A stretch of DNA of 64,000 bases from Geobacillus vulcani PSS1 (GTDB taxonomy: Bacteria; Bacillota; Bacilli; Bacillales; Anoxybacillaceae), in contig NZ_JPOI01000001.1 in assembly GCF_000733845.1 (NCBI RefSeq), positions 3,225,001 to 3,289,000 on the forward strand, given 5' to 3'. The notes under the pieces are model-generated. The model did not search any database. It was not told the origin of the DNA and worked only from the letters and a program-made list of their open reading frames with translations. Below, piece after piece: positions 38,396 through 48,957 of this stretch. The number at the start of each line of letters is the position of its first letter. Within the stretch, counting starts at the first letter, position 1. Position numbers and translations under genes: made by a program.

Positions 38396-39052
38396 CTACT
38401 TCGTGCATGCTTCGCGAAGCGCACGAATGGCGGCGGCTCGATCCGGTTCATTGTAGATGGCCGAACCGGCGACGAGCACGTTCGCCCCGGCCTCCGCGCA
38501 AAGCGGCGCCGTTTCCGCGTTGATGCCGCCGTCAACTTCAATATCGATCACCTTGTTTTGCTCGCTGGCCATCCGGGCAACCTCGCGGATTTTTGGCACG
38601 ACCGCCGGAATAAACGCCTGTCCGCCGAACCCTGGATTGACCGTCATCAACAAGACGAGATCGACATCCGCGATTACATGGCGGATCATCTCGACCGGTG
38701 TATGGGGATTGAGCACCACCCCGGCTTTGACGCCTTGTTCCTTGATGAAATGAATCGTCCGATGCAAATGCACGCATGCCTCAACATGGACGGAAATCAC
38801 ATCCGCGCCCGCTTTCGCAAACGCCGGGATGTATCGGTCCGGGTCGGCGATCATCAAATGAACGTCAAGCGGCAGCTTCGTCACCGGTCGAATGGCGGCC
38901 ACGACCGGTGGACCGAACGTCAAATTCGGCACGAAATGACCGTCCATAATATCGACATGAATCCAATCCGCCCCGCCTTCCTCGACCGAACGAATTTCCT
39001 CGGCCAAGCGGGCGAAATCGGCTGATAAAATCGATGGCGCAATTCGAATCAT
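38396..39052 (-). CDS. rpe: Ribulose-phosphate 3-epimerase
   Basis: Rpe interconverts ribulose-5-phosphate and xylulose-5-phosphate in the pentose phosphate pathway. The 218-residue TIM barrel has ILSADFARLAEEI, HVDIMDGHFVPNLTFG, MTVNPGFGGQAFIP and DIEVDGGINAET, which include the metal and acid/base residues. The ATG after GAGGTATTGAAC is used rather than an upstream TTG. It follows rsgA closely. Confidence 0.98.
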   Translation of the reverse strand: MIRIAPSILSADFARLAEEIRSVEEGGADWIHVDIMDGHFVPNLTFGPPVVAAIRPVTKLPLDVHLMIADPDRYIPAFAKAGADVISVHVEACVHLHRTIHFIKEQGVKAGVVLNPHTPVEMIRHVIADVDLVLLMTVNPGFGGQAFIPAVVPKIREVARMASEQNKVIDIEVDGGINAETAPLCAEAGANVLVAGSAIYNEPDRAAAIRALREACTK

Positions 39053-39054
39053 GT

Positions 39055-39936
39055 TCAATACCTCGGCTTTCGTTCTTTCATTTCAGCAACAAAACTGACG
39101 TAGTGGTCATAGCGGTACGATGGAATCTCACCAGCCTCGACCGCCTCGCGCACGGCGCATTTCGGCTCGGCGATATGAAGACAGCCGCGGAATTTGCATC
39201 CTTCCCCATGCGTCCGAAATTCAGGAAAATAATGCGGCAATTCGTCAAGCTCGATATGGTCGAACTCGAGCGCACTAAACCCTGGAGTGTCGGCGACAAG
39301 CCCACCGGCAACCTCAAGCAGTTCGACATGGCGGGTCGTATGCTTGCCGCGCCCTAAATGGGTGGAAATGTCGCCGGTTTTCAACCGCAAATCGGGACGG
39401 AGCGCGTTTAGCAGCGACGATTTGCCGACGCCGGACTGCCCGGCGATGACGGAGACGCGGCCGCGAAGGCGGGCCGCCAGCTCATCGAGCCCCCCTTTTG
39501 TCACCGCCGACGTCTCGATAACGTCGTAGCCGATGCGCCGGTAATCATGCACGTAGCGGGCAATCTCTTCTTTCGATTCGTCATCCAACAAATCGATTTT
39601 GCTGATGACAATGATTGGCGTGATTCGTTTTGATTCAACCAAGACAAGAAAACGGTCAAGTAGCTTGGCGTTGAAGTCCGGGCTTACAGCCGAAAAAACT
39701 AAAATCGCCTGCTCGACGTTGGCGATCGGCGGCCGCACAAGCTCATTTTGCCGCTCGCCAATCTCCAAAATATAGCCTTCCGTTTCACTCGTCGCCTGAA
39801 AAACGACGCGGTCGCCGACGAGCGGCGTCACTTTTTTCTTGCGGAACACACCGCGCCCACGGCATTGAAACACACGGCCTTCGGACAGGACGTAATAAAA
39901 TCCGCTTAACGCTTTAATGATTTGTCCTTCCGCCAT
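39055..39936 (-). CDS. rsgA: Ribosome small-subunit GTPase RsgA (CpgA)
   Basis: RsgA is a permuted GTPase that helps 30S maturation; in B. subtilis it is a PrkC substrate. The 293-residue protein has an OB fold at the N-terminus, G4 (VISKIDLLDD), then G1 (GQSGVGKSSLLNAL), G3 (DTPGFSALE) and a C-terminal zinc knuckle (GCKFRGCLHIAEPKCAV). GGGGTGAGG precedes the ATG. It starts four bases after the prkC stop. Confidence 0.97.
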   Translation of the reverse strand: MAEGQIIKALSGFYYVLSEGRVFQCRGRGVFRKKKVTPLVGDRVVFQATSETEGYILEIGERQNELVRPPIANVEQAILVFSAVSPDFNAKLLDRFLVLVESKRITPIIVISKIDLLDDESKEEIARYVHDYRRIGYDVIETSAVTKGGLDELAARLRGRVSVIAGQSGVGKSSLLNALRPDLRLKTGDISTHLGRGKHTTRHVELLEVAGGLVADTPGFSALEFDHIELDELPHYFPEFRTHGEGCKFRGCLHIAEPKCAVREAVEAGEIPSYRYDHYVSFVAEMKERKPRY

Positions 39937-39940
39937 AGCC

Positions 39941-41911
39941 TCACCCCTTTTTTCCATCATTTCCTGGGTATGGGATCGCTCCTTCCTCTTTGACGACATT
40001 ATTGACAATGACGCGGTAATAAGCGGTCTCCCCGTATGGAATTTCAAACTCGACCATCTCAGTCGCTGGCGCCGTCAGCCGGTATGTTTTGTATGGCGTT
40101 GTCATATTGTGAGTGGCATCTTGGATGTAAAGCTGGGCTTCAACGATTTGCCCCGGCATCGCCGGTTCATATGGGATCATAATCTCTTTCACTACCGTTT
40201 TGGACGGCTTCGGCTCCGGCCCGCGGGAAATGACAACAGTGATGGTTTCCCCTTTTTTTACCTGCTCGTTCGCCGCTGGGGTTTGCGAAATGACAAGCCC
40301 TTCTGGCACCTCGTTCGAATACTCGTACTTCACATCAATGCGCAGTCCTTGATCCGCTCCGTAGTCGCGCACGCTTTTTTCCGTATAGCCGGTCAAATCT
40401 TTAACAGTGACCTTCTCCGGCCCGAGGCTGACAGTGAACATCACTTCTGTTTCATCAGGCACGACTTCATCGCCCGCGTACGGGTATTGATCCAAAATCG
40501 TCCCTTCCGGCTTGTCGCTGTAGCGGCCGCTGCGTGTGATGCGGGCAAACCCTTCGGCGCGCAGCTCTTCCTCCGCTGCAGCAATATCATCGCCAATGAA
40601 GCTCGGAAATTCGATTTTCTTTTTTCCAATGCTCTTATAAATAATGACGCCGGCCCCTTTCTTCACCGTCATGCCGGCTTCCGGATCGGTGCGCACGACT
40701 TTTCCTTCTTCTATGTGGTCATCTTCCACATCGATCGTATCTTTGATTTCCAAACCGAGCGACGACAACTGTTCAACAGCGTCGTCATAGTTTTTATTGA
40801 CCACGTTCGGCATGGTCACTTCTTTTGGAAAAATGAGGTCCGGAATCCATGTGACGGCGCTGACGCCGGCAGCTCCAATGAACAGCAAGGCAGCCACAAG
40901 CCAAGCGATCCATGCCCGCTTCCGCTTCGGTTTTGGTTCGCCCGTCGTATGAACCGGTTCGCTCGTTTTTTCTTCGTACACAAGCGTCTCTTGCTCCAAC
41001 GCCGCGCTTTCCGCATGTTTGATCATTGGAATGGCTTTCGTTGCCTCTTCATCGTCATCGGGAATGATGAATTTCGGCTCGTTTCGCCGCCTTGGATCAA
41101 GCGCCGTCCGAATGTCTTCGTTCATTTCGCGAGCAGACGCATAGCGGTAAAACGGGTCTTTCGCCGTCGCTTTCAAAATAATGTTTTCCACGCTTTGGGG
41201 AAGATCCGGATTCCACGCTTTCGGCGACGGGGTTTCCGCCTGCAAGTGCTTCAACACGATCGAAACGGCTGATTCTCCGGAAAACGGCAACCGGCCGGTG
41301 ACGAGTTCAAACATGACAATGCCGAGCGAATAAATATCCGACTTTTCTGTCGCAATGCCCCCGCGCGCCTGTTCTGGCGACAAATAATGGACCGAACCGA
41401 GCACCGAGTTCGTCTGTGTAATCGTTGTCCCGCTCATCGCCACGGCAATCCCGAAGTCGGTGACTTTCACATTGCCTTGCTCATCAAGCAAAATATTTTG
41501 CGGTTTAATGTCGCGATGAATGATGCCGTTCTCATGGGCATGGGCGATCGCGGATGTCAGCTGATCCATGATGCCAAGCGCCCGTTCGACCGGAAGCGGA
41601 GCATGCTGCTGAATGTATTGCTTGAGCGTCGCGCCGCGCACATATTCCATGACGATGTAATAGACGCCTTCCTCTTCGCCGACATCATAAATGGAGACGA
41701 TATGTTCATGATTTAAACTCGTTGCCGCCTGGGCTTCACGGCGAAACCGTTTAATGAATTGATCATCGTTGGTAAAGTCGAGGCGGAGCACTTTGACAGC
41801 AACATCGCGCTCCAAAATCATATCGCGGGCCAAATACACATTGGCCATGCCGCCGCCGCCGATGAGGCTGATGATTTTATAGCGGTCATTCAATCGTTTT
41901 CCAATGAGCAC
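39941..41911 (-). CDS. prkC: Membrane serine/threonine protein kinase PrkC with PASTA repeats
   Basis: PrkC senses muropeptides and wakes spores, and phosphorylates several proteins. The 656-residue protein has the kinase domain (GGGGMANVYLARD, HRDIKPQNILLD, DFGIAVAMSG), a membrane segment near residues 335-357, three PASTA domains (TMPNVVNKNYDDAVEQL, then two more) and an extra C-terminal domain ending GNDGKKG. A GTG giving MLIGKRLNDRYKI matches B. subtilis; a GTG three codons earlier, overlapping the prpC stop, is the alternative. Confidence 0.96.
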   Translation of the reverse strand: MLIGKRLNDRYKIISLIGGGGMANVYLARDMILERDVAVKVLRLDFTNDDQFIKRFRREAQAATSLNHEHIVSIYDVGEEEGVYYIVMEYVRGATLKQYIQQHAPLPVERALGIMDQLTSAIAHAHENGIIHRDIKPQNILLDEQGNVKVTDFGIAVAMSGTTITQTNSVLGSVHYLSPEQARGGIATEKSDIYSLGIVMFELVTGRLPFSGESAVSIVLKHLQAETPSPKAWNPDLPQSVENIILKATAKDPFYRYASAREMNEDIRTALDPRRRNEPKFIIPDDDEEATKAIPMIKHAESAALEQETLVYEEKTSEPVHTTGEPKPKRKRAWIAWLVAALLFIGAAGVSAVTWIPDLIFPKEVTMPNVVNKNYDDAVEQLSSLGLEIKDTIDVEDDHIEEGKVVRTDPEAGMTVKKGAGVIIYKSIGKKKIEFPSFIGDDIAAAEEELRAEGFARITRSGRYSDKPEGTILDQYPYAGDEVVPDETEVMFTVSLGPEKVTVKDLTGYTEKSVRDYGADQGLRIDVKYEYSNEVPEGLVISQTPAANEQVKKGETITVVISRGPEPKPSKTVVKEIMIPYEPAMPGQIVEAQLYIQDATHNMTTPYKTYRLTAPATEMVEFEIPYGETAYYRVIVNNVVKEEGAIPYPGNDGKKG

Positions 41912-41916
41912 GCCGA

Positions 41917-42666
41917 TCACCCACCTTCACGTTCCGTTGAAACATCGATGACCGCCAGCGAAATGTTGTCTTCCCCGCCCCGCCCGTTGGCGAGCTCAAT
42001 GAGCGCCTCCGCCTTCTCTTCCAGCGTGCCGGCACCCGTCAAAATATGCACCATGTCTGCTTCCGACACTTTGTTGGACAACCCGTCCGAACATAGCAGC
42101 AACATATCCCCTTCGTCGAGCGCCACCGTTTTAACGTCGATTTTCACCGCCGGTTCCGTGCCGAGCGCCCGCAACAGCACGTTTTTGCGCGGGTGATGTT
42201 CAGCCGCTTCTTTGGAAAGTTGCCCGCTTTTGACGAGCTCATTGACCAACGAGTGGTCATCCGTCAGCTGCTGAATTCCGCTTTGGTTGAGCACGTAGCA
42301 GCGGCTGTCGCCAATATGCGCAACCGTCGCGAACGGACCGGCGCAAACGGCAGCGACAATCGTCGTCCCCATTCCTTGGCATTCCGGATGGAAACGGGCA
42401 TGTTGAAACAATTGTTCGTTCGCCGCCGCAATCTGCGTCTTGAGCCATTGCTCCGCCTCAGCAGGCGAAGCAAGGCCATTCTCTTTCTCCCAGCACTCCT
42501 GCAAATACGTCACCGCCATGGAGCTGGCTACGTCGCCGGCACGATGCCCTCCCATCCCATCAGCGACGATCGCTAAATATTGACCGCGTTGATTGACAAA
42601 CACGCCGCCGCTGTCTTCGTTATGTTCGCGAATTTGGCCGATGTCAGTTCGGAAAACGGCTCGCAT
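41917..42666 (-). CDS. prpC: PP2C-type protein phosphatase PrpC
   Basis: PrpC reverses PrkC phosphorylation. The 249-residue PPM phosphatase has the metal-binding motifs IREHNEDSGG, VADGMGGHRAGD, HIGDSRCYV, LCSDGLSNKV and GGEDNISLAV. The ATG after GAGGTGAATCGG (MRAVFRTD) is chosen over an earlier GTG. It lies directly before prkC with near-overlap, the usual kinase-phosphatase pair. Confidence 0.97.
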   Translation of the reverse strand: MRAVFRTDIGQIREHNEDSGGVFVNQRGQYLAIVADGMGGHRAGDVASSMAVTYLQECWEKENGLASPAEAEQWLKTQIAAANEQLFQHARFHPECQGMGTTIVAAVCAGPFATVAHIGDSRCYVLNQSGIQQLTDDHSLVNELVKSGQLSKEAAEHHPRKNVLLRALGTEPAVKIDVKTVALDEGDMLLLCSDGLSNKVSEADMVHILTGAGTLEEKAEALIELANGRGGEDNISLAVIDVSTEREGG

Positions 42667-42671
42667 CCGAT

Positions 42672-43769
42672 TCACCTCGTCTCTTCTTTTCGCTCCTTCG
42701 CGCGAAGCTGTCCGCAGGCGGCATCGATGTCGTGTCCATGTTCGCGGCGAATGGTGACATTGATTCCATGTTTTTTCAACGCCCGTTCAAAAGCGAAAAT
42801 TTGACTGCGCGGCGTGCGCACATAGTTGCGCTCCGGCACGTAGTTGACCGGAATCAAATTCACATGGCATTTCAGTCCTTTAATCAGCGCAGCCAGCTGC
42901 TCGGCGTGCTCAAGCTGGTCGTTCACCCCGCCGAACAATCCGTACTCAAACGTCACGCGCCGGCCGGTTTTTTCAATGTAATACCGAACTGCCTCCATCA
43001 GCTTCGGCAGCGGGTACGCTTTATTGATCGGCATGAGTTTCGTCCGCAGCTCATTTGTCGGTGCGTGCAAAGAAATGGCAAAGTTGATTTGCATTCCTTC
43101 ATCCGCGAATTGGTAAATTTTAGGTATTATCCCGCTGGTAGAAACAGTGATATGACGAGCGCCAATGTTCAACCCTTTTGGGTGGTTGATGATGCGCAAA
43201 AACTTGATGAGTGCATCGTAGTTGTCAAACGGCTCGCCGATGCCCATGACAACGATGCTGCTGACGCGCTCGCCTGTTTCATCGAGCGCCTTCTGCACTT
43301 GCACGACTTGGGCGACAATCTCGCCCGCCTCTAAATGACGCTTAAGGCCGCCGAGCGTCGAGGCGCAAAACGTGCAGCCGATGCGGCAGCCGACTTGCGT
43401 TGTGACGCACACCGAATTGCCGTAGTTATGGCGCATGAGCACTGTCTCGATCGAATAGCCATCATGAAGCTCAAACAAAAATTTGATCGTTCCGTCTTTG
43501 GACGTTTGTTTGACCACCGTTTTCAACGTCGTGATCAAAAACGATGCCGCTAGCTGTTCGCGCAACCGTTTCGGCAGATTCGTCATGTCGGCAAAATCGG
43601 TCACGCGCTTCTGATACAACCATTCGTAAATTTGCGTGGCCCGAAACGGCTTTTCACCTTGAGCGGCAAGCCATTCCTTCAATTCGTCCAGCGTAAGCGA
43701 ATAAATCGATGGCAACGGGGGCTGCGTTTCGCCGACAGAGCGGCGGGCAGCCGGACGAACCATTTCCAT
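42672..43769 (-). CDS. rlmN: 23S rRNA (A2503-C2) methyltransferase RlmN
   Basis: RlmN is a radical SAM enzyme that methylates A2503 of 23S rRNA and A37 of some tRNAs. The 365-residue protein has the cluster motif CRIGCTFC within [33 protein letters not shown] and the catalytic cysteine near [18 protein letters not shown] sets the ATG (MEMVRP). It lies between rsmB and prpC. Confidence 0.97.
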   Translation of the reverse strand: MEMVRPAARRSVGETQPPLPSIYSLTLDELKEWLAAQGEKPFRATQIYEWLYQKRVTDFADMTNLPKRLREQLAASFLITTLKTVVKQTSKDGTIKFLFELHDGYSIETVLMRHNYGNSVCVTTQVGCRIGCTFCASTLGGLKRHLEAGEIVAQVVQVQKALDETGERVSSIVVMGIGEPFDNYDALIKFLRIINHPKGLNIGARHITVSTSGIIPKIYQFADEGMQINFAISLHAPTNELRTKLMPINKAYPLPKLMEAVRYYIEKTGRRVTFEYGLFGGVNDQLEHAEQLAALIKGLKCHVNLIPVNYVPERNYVRTPRSQIFAFERALKKHGINVTIRREHGHDIDAACGQLRAKERKEETR

Positions 43770-43773
43770 GCTT

Positions 43774-45108
43774 TTACACCTTCTTTCGCAGTCGGGCGAT
43801 AAAAAACCCGTCAGAGTCAAAATGATGCGGCAACAACTGAAGCATGCCGCCTTTCACATACGGCCGCACCGGTTCCGGCATCCGCTCGGCCAGCTGGCCA
43901 TCAAGGGAAAAGTCGCGGTGGTCGGCTAAAAAGCGGGCGATGGTTTCTTCGTTTTCCTCGCGCTCCACCGTGCATGTGCTGTAGACAAGCGTACCGCCTT
44001 TTTTCAAAAGCGGGGCGGCCGCCCGTAAAATGGCTTGCTGCACCTCAGCAAGCGCGGCGACATCATCGCTCCCTTTCGTATATTTGATCTCCGGTTTACG
44101 GCGAATGACGCCGAATCCCGTACACGGCGCATCAACTAAAATGCGGTCAAACGATTCCGGGGCGAACCGTTCACCGAGCCGGCGGCTGTCAAGGGCGATG
44201 GCCATGATGTTATCAAGTCCAAGCCTTTGCGCCTGTTGTTTGATCAGCTTTACTTTATGCTCATGAACATCGACGGCGACTACTTCGCCACGGCCGTCCA
44301 TCCGCTCCGCGATATGGGTCGTTTTTCCGCCCGGTGCCGCGCAGCAGTCAAGCACCCGCTCGCCGGGGGCTGGATCGAGCGCTCGGGCGACAAGCATGGA
44401 GCTTTCATCTTGAATCGTCAGCCATCCGGCGCGAAACGCCTCGGTATGAGCCAAGTTTCCTTTTTCCGCGCGAATGGCTTCGGGCGCCATTCGGCCCAAT
44501 TCGGCCTCAACTCCTTCAGCGCGCAGCCGCTCGAGCGCTTCTTCGACGGTCGCGCGCAGCCGGTTGACGCGGGCCGTTGATTGCGGCGGGCGCAAGTTCA
44601 TCTCGCACATGCGCGCGGTCTCCTCGAAGCCGTATTGCGCGATCCAGCGCCGGACGAGCCACTCGGGATGGCTGGTGGCAATGGCAAGCCGCTGGCTCGC
44701 GTCATCAACCGCCTCGATCGCCGGCAACCCTTCGCGGCTGATCGTGCGCAAGACGCCGTTGACAAGTGAAGCGATGCCGCGATGGCCGCGCCGCTTAGCG
44801 ATTTCAACCGCTTCAAAGACGGCGGCGCGGTCGGGGACGCGGTCCAAATACACCATTTGGTACAGCGTCAAGCGAAGAAGTATGCGCACCCACGGCTCAA
44901 GTCGGCGCGCTTTGCGCAAAAACGGCGCTAAATAGTAGTCGAGCGTGTCGCGCCGCTGCATCGTGCCGTACACGATTTCCGTCAACAGCGCCGCATCGCG
45001 GCTGTCAACATGCCCTTTGCGAATCGCGTCGTTCAGTTCGAGATGGCTGTATGCCCCTTTTTCTTCAATTGCCAACAGTGTATCCAAAGCAAGTTCACGT
45101 ACGTTCAT
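43774..45108 (-). CDS. rsmB: 16S rRNA (C967-C5) methyltransferase RsmB
   Basis: RsmB makes m5C967 in 16S rRNA. The 444-residue protein has an N-terminal NusB-like domain ([20 protein letters not shown]) and a C-terminal SAM domain with [15 protein letters not shown], the first conserved cysteine in [13 protein letters not shown] and the catalytic cysteine in [14 protein letters not shown]. It overlaps fmt by 14 bases at its start. Confidence 0.97.
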   Translation of the reverse strand: MNVRELALDTLLAIEEKGAYSHLELNDAIRKGHVDSRDAALLTEIVYGTMQRRDTLDYYLAPFLRKARRLEPWVRILLRLTLYQMVYLDRVPDRAAVFEAVEIAKRRGHRGIASLVNGVLRTISREGLPAIEAVDDASQRLAIATSHPEWLVRRWIAQYGFEETARMCEMNLRPPQSTARVNRLRATVEEALERLRAEGVEAELGRMAPEAIRAEKGNLAHTEAFRAGWLTIQDESSMLVARALDPAPGERVLDCCAAPGGKTTHIAERMDGRGEVVAVDVHEHKVKLIKQQAQRLGLDNIMAIALDSRRLGERFAPESFDRILVDAPCTGFGVIRRKPEIKYTKGSDDVAALAEVQQAILRAAAPLLKKGGTLVYSTCTVEREENEETIARFLADHRDFSLDGQLAERMPEPVRPYVKGGMLQLLPHHFDSDGFFIARLRKKV

Positions 45109-46054
45109 GATCCTCTCCTAGCTTCATGCCGACCGCCAGCCGGCTGCCGGCGCCGCGCAAAAATTCGCCTGCCGCCATCCGTTTTTTTCCGGCCGGCTGC
45201 AATTCGGTGATGCGAATGGCCGTCTCATTGCCCGTGGCCACGACGATGCCGTTTTCCTCGAGCGCCAAAATCGTGCCTGGCGGCGCCGAATATGGCGCTG
45301 GCACTTTTTCTCCCCACCATATTTTCCAAACATTATCTCCCGATGTCGTATACGTCACCGGCCACGGATGGAAGGCGCGAATATGGTTGTAAATGGCTTC
45401 GCCGGGCTGCGTCCAATCGATCCGCTCCTGCTCGCGACGGATGTTCGGCGCATACGTCGCTTTCTCCTCATCTTGCGGAACGGGCGTAATGTTTCCTTCC
45501 AATAAAAGCGGAAGCGTTTCTGATAATAGTTTAGCCCCGGCGGCGCTCAATTTATCATGAAGTGTGCCAACCGTATCCGTCTCGTCGATCGGCACTTCCA
45601 CTTGCGCCAGCATGTCGCCGGCGTCAAGTTTTTCTACCATGTACATGATCGTAACGCCTGTTTTCGTTTTTCCCTGCCAAATGGCGTAATGGATCGGCGC
45701 GCCGCCGCGCAGTTCCGGAAGAAGCGAAGCATGGACGTTGATGCAGCCGTATTTCGGCGCCTCAAGCAGCGCCTTTGGCAAAATTTGCCCATACGCTGCC
45801 GTGACAATCAAATCGGGCGCAAACGCCAGCACTTGTTCATACTGCTCCGGCTCGCGAATTTTCGTCGGCTGCAGCACCGGGATGCCGCAGCGCTCCGCCT
45901 CGACTTTGACCGGCGGCGGAACAGGCTCGCGCTTTCGCCCTTTCGGCTTGTCCGGCTGCGTGACAACCGCTACAACCCGATGCCCGTCATCAAGCAGCTG
46001 CCGCAAAATCGGTACGGCAAAGTCAGGTGTTCCCATAAAGACAATGTTCGTCAT
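45095..46054 (-). CDS. fmt: Methionyl-tRNA formyltransferase
   Basis: Fmt formylates initiator Met-tRNA. The 319-residue protein has [17 protein letters not shown], the folate-binding motif [16 protein letters not shown] and a C-terminal tRNA-binding domain. The ATG (MTNIVFMG) after GGAAGGA is preferred over one two codons upstream. It is paired with def, which removes the formyl group. Confidence 0.97.
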   Translation of the reverse strand: MTNIVFMGTPDFAVPILRQLLDDGHRVVAVVTQPDKPKGRKREPVPPPVKVEAERCGIPVLQPTKIREPEQYEQVLAFAPDLIVTAAYGQILPKALLEAPKYGCINVHASLLPELRGGAPIHYAIWQGKTKTGVTIMYMVEKLDAGDMLAQVEVPIDETDTVGTLHDKLSAAGAKLLSETLPLLLEGNITPVPQDEEKATYAPNIRREQERIDWTQPGEAIYNHIRAFHPWPVTYTTSGDNVWKIWWGEKVPAPYSAPPGTILALEENGIVVATGNETAIRITELQPAGKKRMAAGEFLRGAGSRLAVGMKLGEDHERT

Positions 46055-46060
46055 TGGCAT

Positions 46061-46540
46061 CTATCCTTCCAATTCTTCAAGATCGCAATAGCGAATCACT
46101 TTCGACGTAAACAACACGCCGTGCAAATGGTCGATTTCATGCTGCAGGGCGCGCGCCAAAAAACCGGTCGCAGAAAGCGTAAAGGGGCGGCCGCGCCGGT
46201 TTTGCGCCCGTACTTTCACATATTTCGCACGCGGCACTTCGCCAAACAAACCGGGAAAGCTCAAACATCCTTCCACATCCACTTCTTCGCCGCGCGTTTC
46301 GATCACGACCGGGTTGATGAGCTCAATGCGTCCGTGCTCATCTCCGACATCGACGACCGCAATCTGTTCGGCGATGCCGACTTGCGGAGCGGCGAGCCCG
46401 ACTCCATCAGCAGCAAGCATCGTTTCATACATATCGTCAAGCAGCCGCCCGAGCCGACGGTCAAATATCGTTACCGGCGCGCACGGCTGTTCTAAAATCG
46501 GATTCGGATACGTGACAATGGACAAAATCGACAACGCCAT
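46061..46540 (-). CDS. def: Peptide deformylase
   Basis: Def removes the N-formyl group from new proteins. The 159-residue metalloenzyme has the three motifs: GVGLAAPQVG, EGCLSFPG and QHEIDHLHG with metal-binding Cys and His. GGAGG is too close to the first ATG; a TTG two codons later (46534) is better spaced and may be the real start. It precedes fmt. Confidence 0.96.
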   Translation of the reverse strand: MALSILSIVTYPNPILEQPCAPVTIFDRRLGRLLDDMYETMLAADGVGLAAPQVGIAEQIAVVDVGDEHGRIELINPVVIETRGEEVDVEGCLSFPGLFGEVPRAKYVKVRAQNRRGRPFTLSATGFLARALQHEIDHLHGVLFTSKVIRYCDLEELEG

Positions 46541-46551
46541 TCCTCCATCTT

Positions 46552-48957
46552 TTACATCATCATATAGGGGTTCGTATCGACGGTAATGGTGACACCGCCA
46601 TGGGCGGCGTCCGCTTGGTAGCGGTCGACCACCGCTTTAAGCGCCGCCGTGACGTTCGGCTCCCGCTTGTATTTTATCATGCATTGGTAACGATATCTAT
46701 CATGAAGCCGAGCGATCGGCGAGGCGACCGGACCGAGGACGACCGCTTCCCTTGACAGCTGCTTGCGCAAATAGACGGCGATTTTCTCCGCCGCTTTGGC
46801 CGCAGCCGGCGCCTCTTCGTGAGCGACGGTAATAAGTGCCAAATAATAGTACGGTGGATAACCGTGCGCTTTGCGCAGCGCCATCTCCCTCCGATAAAAA
46901 GCGCGATAGTCGTGGCGGGCGGCCAGTTCAATGCTGTAGTGTTCGGGTGTATACGTTTGAATGATGACTTCGCCGGGCAGCTCGTGCCGTCCGGCGCGTC
47001 CGCTCACTTGCGTCAGCAGCTGGAACGTTTTCTCCGCAGCCCGGAAATCGGGCAGGTGAAGCATCGTATCGGCCGCCAGCACACCAACAAGCGTGACATC
47101 CGGAAAGTCAAGTCCTTTGGCGATCATTTGCGTGCCGAGCAAAATATCGGCTTCTTTCGCGGCAAAGCGGGACAGCAGCTCCTCATGCGCCCCTTTCCGC
47201 CCGGTCGTGTCGACGTCCATGCGGATGACACGCGCCTTCGGCAGCAACTTCGCCAGCTCTTCTTCCACTTTTTGCGTGCCGGTGCCGAAAAAGCGGATAT
47301 GTTCGCTTCCGCACGACGGACAGCGGGGAACAAGCGGCTCTTCATGGCCGCAATAATGGCATTTCATCCGCTCACCGGCGCGATGGTACGTGAGCGAAAT
47401 GTCGCAGTGCGGACAACGGATGACATAGCCGCAGCCGCGGCACATGACAAACGTTGAATAGCCGCGCCGGTTTAAAAATAGCACCGCCTGCTCGCCGCGG
47501 TCGAGCCGAAGGCGCAGCTCCTCGAGCAATCGCCGCGAAAACATCGAACGGTTGCCGCTGCGCAACTCCTCGCGCATATCGACCACATGGACGTCCGGCA
47601 AGCCGCGATTGCTGATGCGCTCCGGCAGTTCGAGCAGCTCGTACACCCCTTTGACGGCGCGGGCAAACGTCTCCAGTGAGGGAGTGGCGCTGCCGAGCAC
47701 GACCGGACAGCTGTGGTGGCGGGCGCGGTAAATGGCGACATCGCGTGCATGATAGCGCGGCATTTCTTCTTGCTTGTAGCTCGTCTCATGCTCCTCATCG
47801 ATAATGATCATTCCTAAATTTTCAAACGGGGCGAACACCGCCGACCGCGCGCCGACAACAAGCTGCACTTCTTTCCGATGGATTTTCCGCCATTCGTCAT
47901 ATTTTTCGCCGACCGACAGCCCGCTGTGAAGCACCGCTACTTTCGGGCCGAACCGGCTTTTGAAGCGCTCAACCATTTGCGGTGTCAGCGAAATTTCCGG
48001 CACAAGCACGATCGCTTCCTTCCCTTGACGCAGCACTTCATCGATCGCCTGCATATACACTTCCGTCTTTCCGCTGCCGGTGACGCCATACAACAAAAAC
48101 GTGCGATGCTCTCCGGCGCGCACCGAAGCGACGACCTTCGCCAAGGCTGCCGCTTGCGCCTGGGTGAGCGCCGGCGGCTCGCTCGGCTGAAACGTGCGAT
48201 GCGCATACGGATCGCGATACACCTCGACATCGCGAGCAACAACCAATCCTTTCTCCACAAGCGCCTTCAGCGGGGCAGAGGAAATGCCGAGTGTTGCTTG
48301 CAGTTCGGCAATGGGGACAGCTTCCCCCCGCTTGAGCAAAAACGACACCACTTCTTTTTGCCGCGCCGGCAGCGAATGAAGCGCCTGTTCCGCCTGTTCG
48401 GCCGAAACGGCAAGAGCGGCGGACTTCACCGTTTTCTTGCCCGCTTTTTCCTTCACCTTATAGACCGCCTCAAGCACGCCTTGCTGCACCGCTTTTTGCG
48501 CCGCACGCCATAAACCGGCCGCCTCAACCTCTTTCCACGCCGCCTCCGTCCGTCCGGCAAACAGCGGCTGCAGTTCATCGGGAAGCTCGCCCCGCCTTTC
48601 CTCTTCCGTCAGGCGGAGCGTCTTTTCATATTTCGCCCGCATCGCCGCCGGCAGCATCGCCTGGTACGCGGAAATGGCAAAACAAAGCGTCGTTTCCGTC
48701 AAATAGCGGCCAAGATCAAGCAGCTCGCCGTTTAACACCGGCACGACATCAAGCACCTCTTCAATCGCCTTCAATGACTCGATCTCAGAATGATCTTTTA
48801 CGTCCACAACAAACCCTTGCAAGCGCCGCGCCCCAAACGGCACCGTCACCCGCATGCCCGGCTGGATGACGCCTCGCCAGCGCTCCGGAATCCAATAATC
48901 GAATGGACGGTCCGTCTGCCGGGACGGGACATCGACAATCACAGATGCGACTTTCAT
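46552..48957 (-). CDS. priA: Primosomal protein PriA (replication restart helicase)
   Basis: PriA restarts replication at abandoned forks. The 801-residue protein has the N-terminal DNA-binding domain (VIVDVPSRQTDRPFDYWIP), Walker A (GVTGSGKTEVYMQAI), the DEEH box, a zinc-binding insertion (CRGCGYVIRCPHCD, then CHYCGHEEPLVPRCPSCG) and the QVSGRAGRH helicase motif. The ATG overlaps the coaBC stop (ATGA), so they are coupled. Confidence 0.98.
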   Translation of the reverse strand: MKVASVIVDVPSRQTDRPFDYWIPERWRGVIQPGMRVTVPFGARRLQGFVVDVKDHSEIESLKAIEEVLDVVPVLNGELLDLGRYLTETTLCFAISAYQAMLPAAMRAKYEKTLRLTEEERRGELPDELQPLFAGRTEAAWKEVEAAGLWRAAQKAVQQGVLEAVYKVKEKAGKKTVKSAALAVSAEQAEQALHSLPARQKEVVSFLLKRGEAVPIAELQATLGISSAPLKALVEKGLVVARDVEVYRDPYAHRTFQPSEPPALTQAQAAALAKVVASVRAGEHRTFLLYGVTGSGKTEVYMQAIDEVLRQGKEAIVLVPEISLTPQMVERFKSRFGPKVAVLHSGLSVGEKYDEWRKIHRKEVQLVVGARSAVFAPFENLGMIIIDEEHETSYKQEEMPRYHARDVAIYRARHHSCPVVLGSATPSLETFARAVKGVYELLELPERISNRGLPDVHVVDMREELRSGNRSMFSRRLLEELRLRLDRGEQAVLFLNRRGYSTFVMCRGCGYVIRCPHCDISLTYHRAGERMKCHYCGHEEPLVPRCPSCGSEHIRFFGTGTQKVEEELAKLLPKARVIRMDVDTTGRKGAHEELLSRFAAKEADILLGTQMIAKGLDFPDVTLVGVLAADTMLHLPDFRAAEKTFQLLTQVSGRAGRHELPGEVIIQTYTPEHYSIELAARHDYRAFYRREMALRKAHGYPPYYYLALITVAHEEAPAAAKAAEKIAVYLRKQLSREAVVLGPVASPIARLHDRYRYQCMIKYKREPNVTAALKAVVDRYQADAAHGGVTITVDTNPYMMM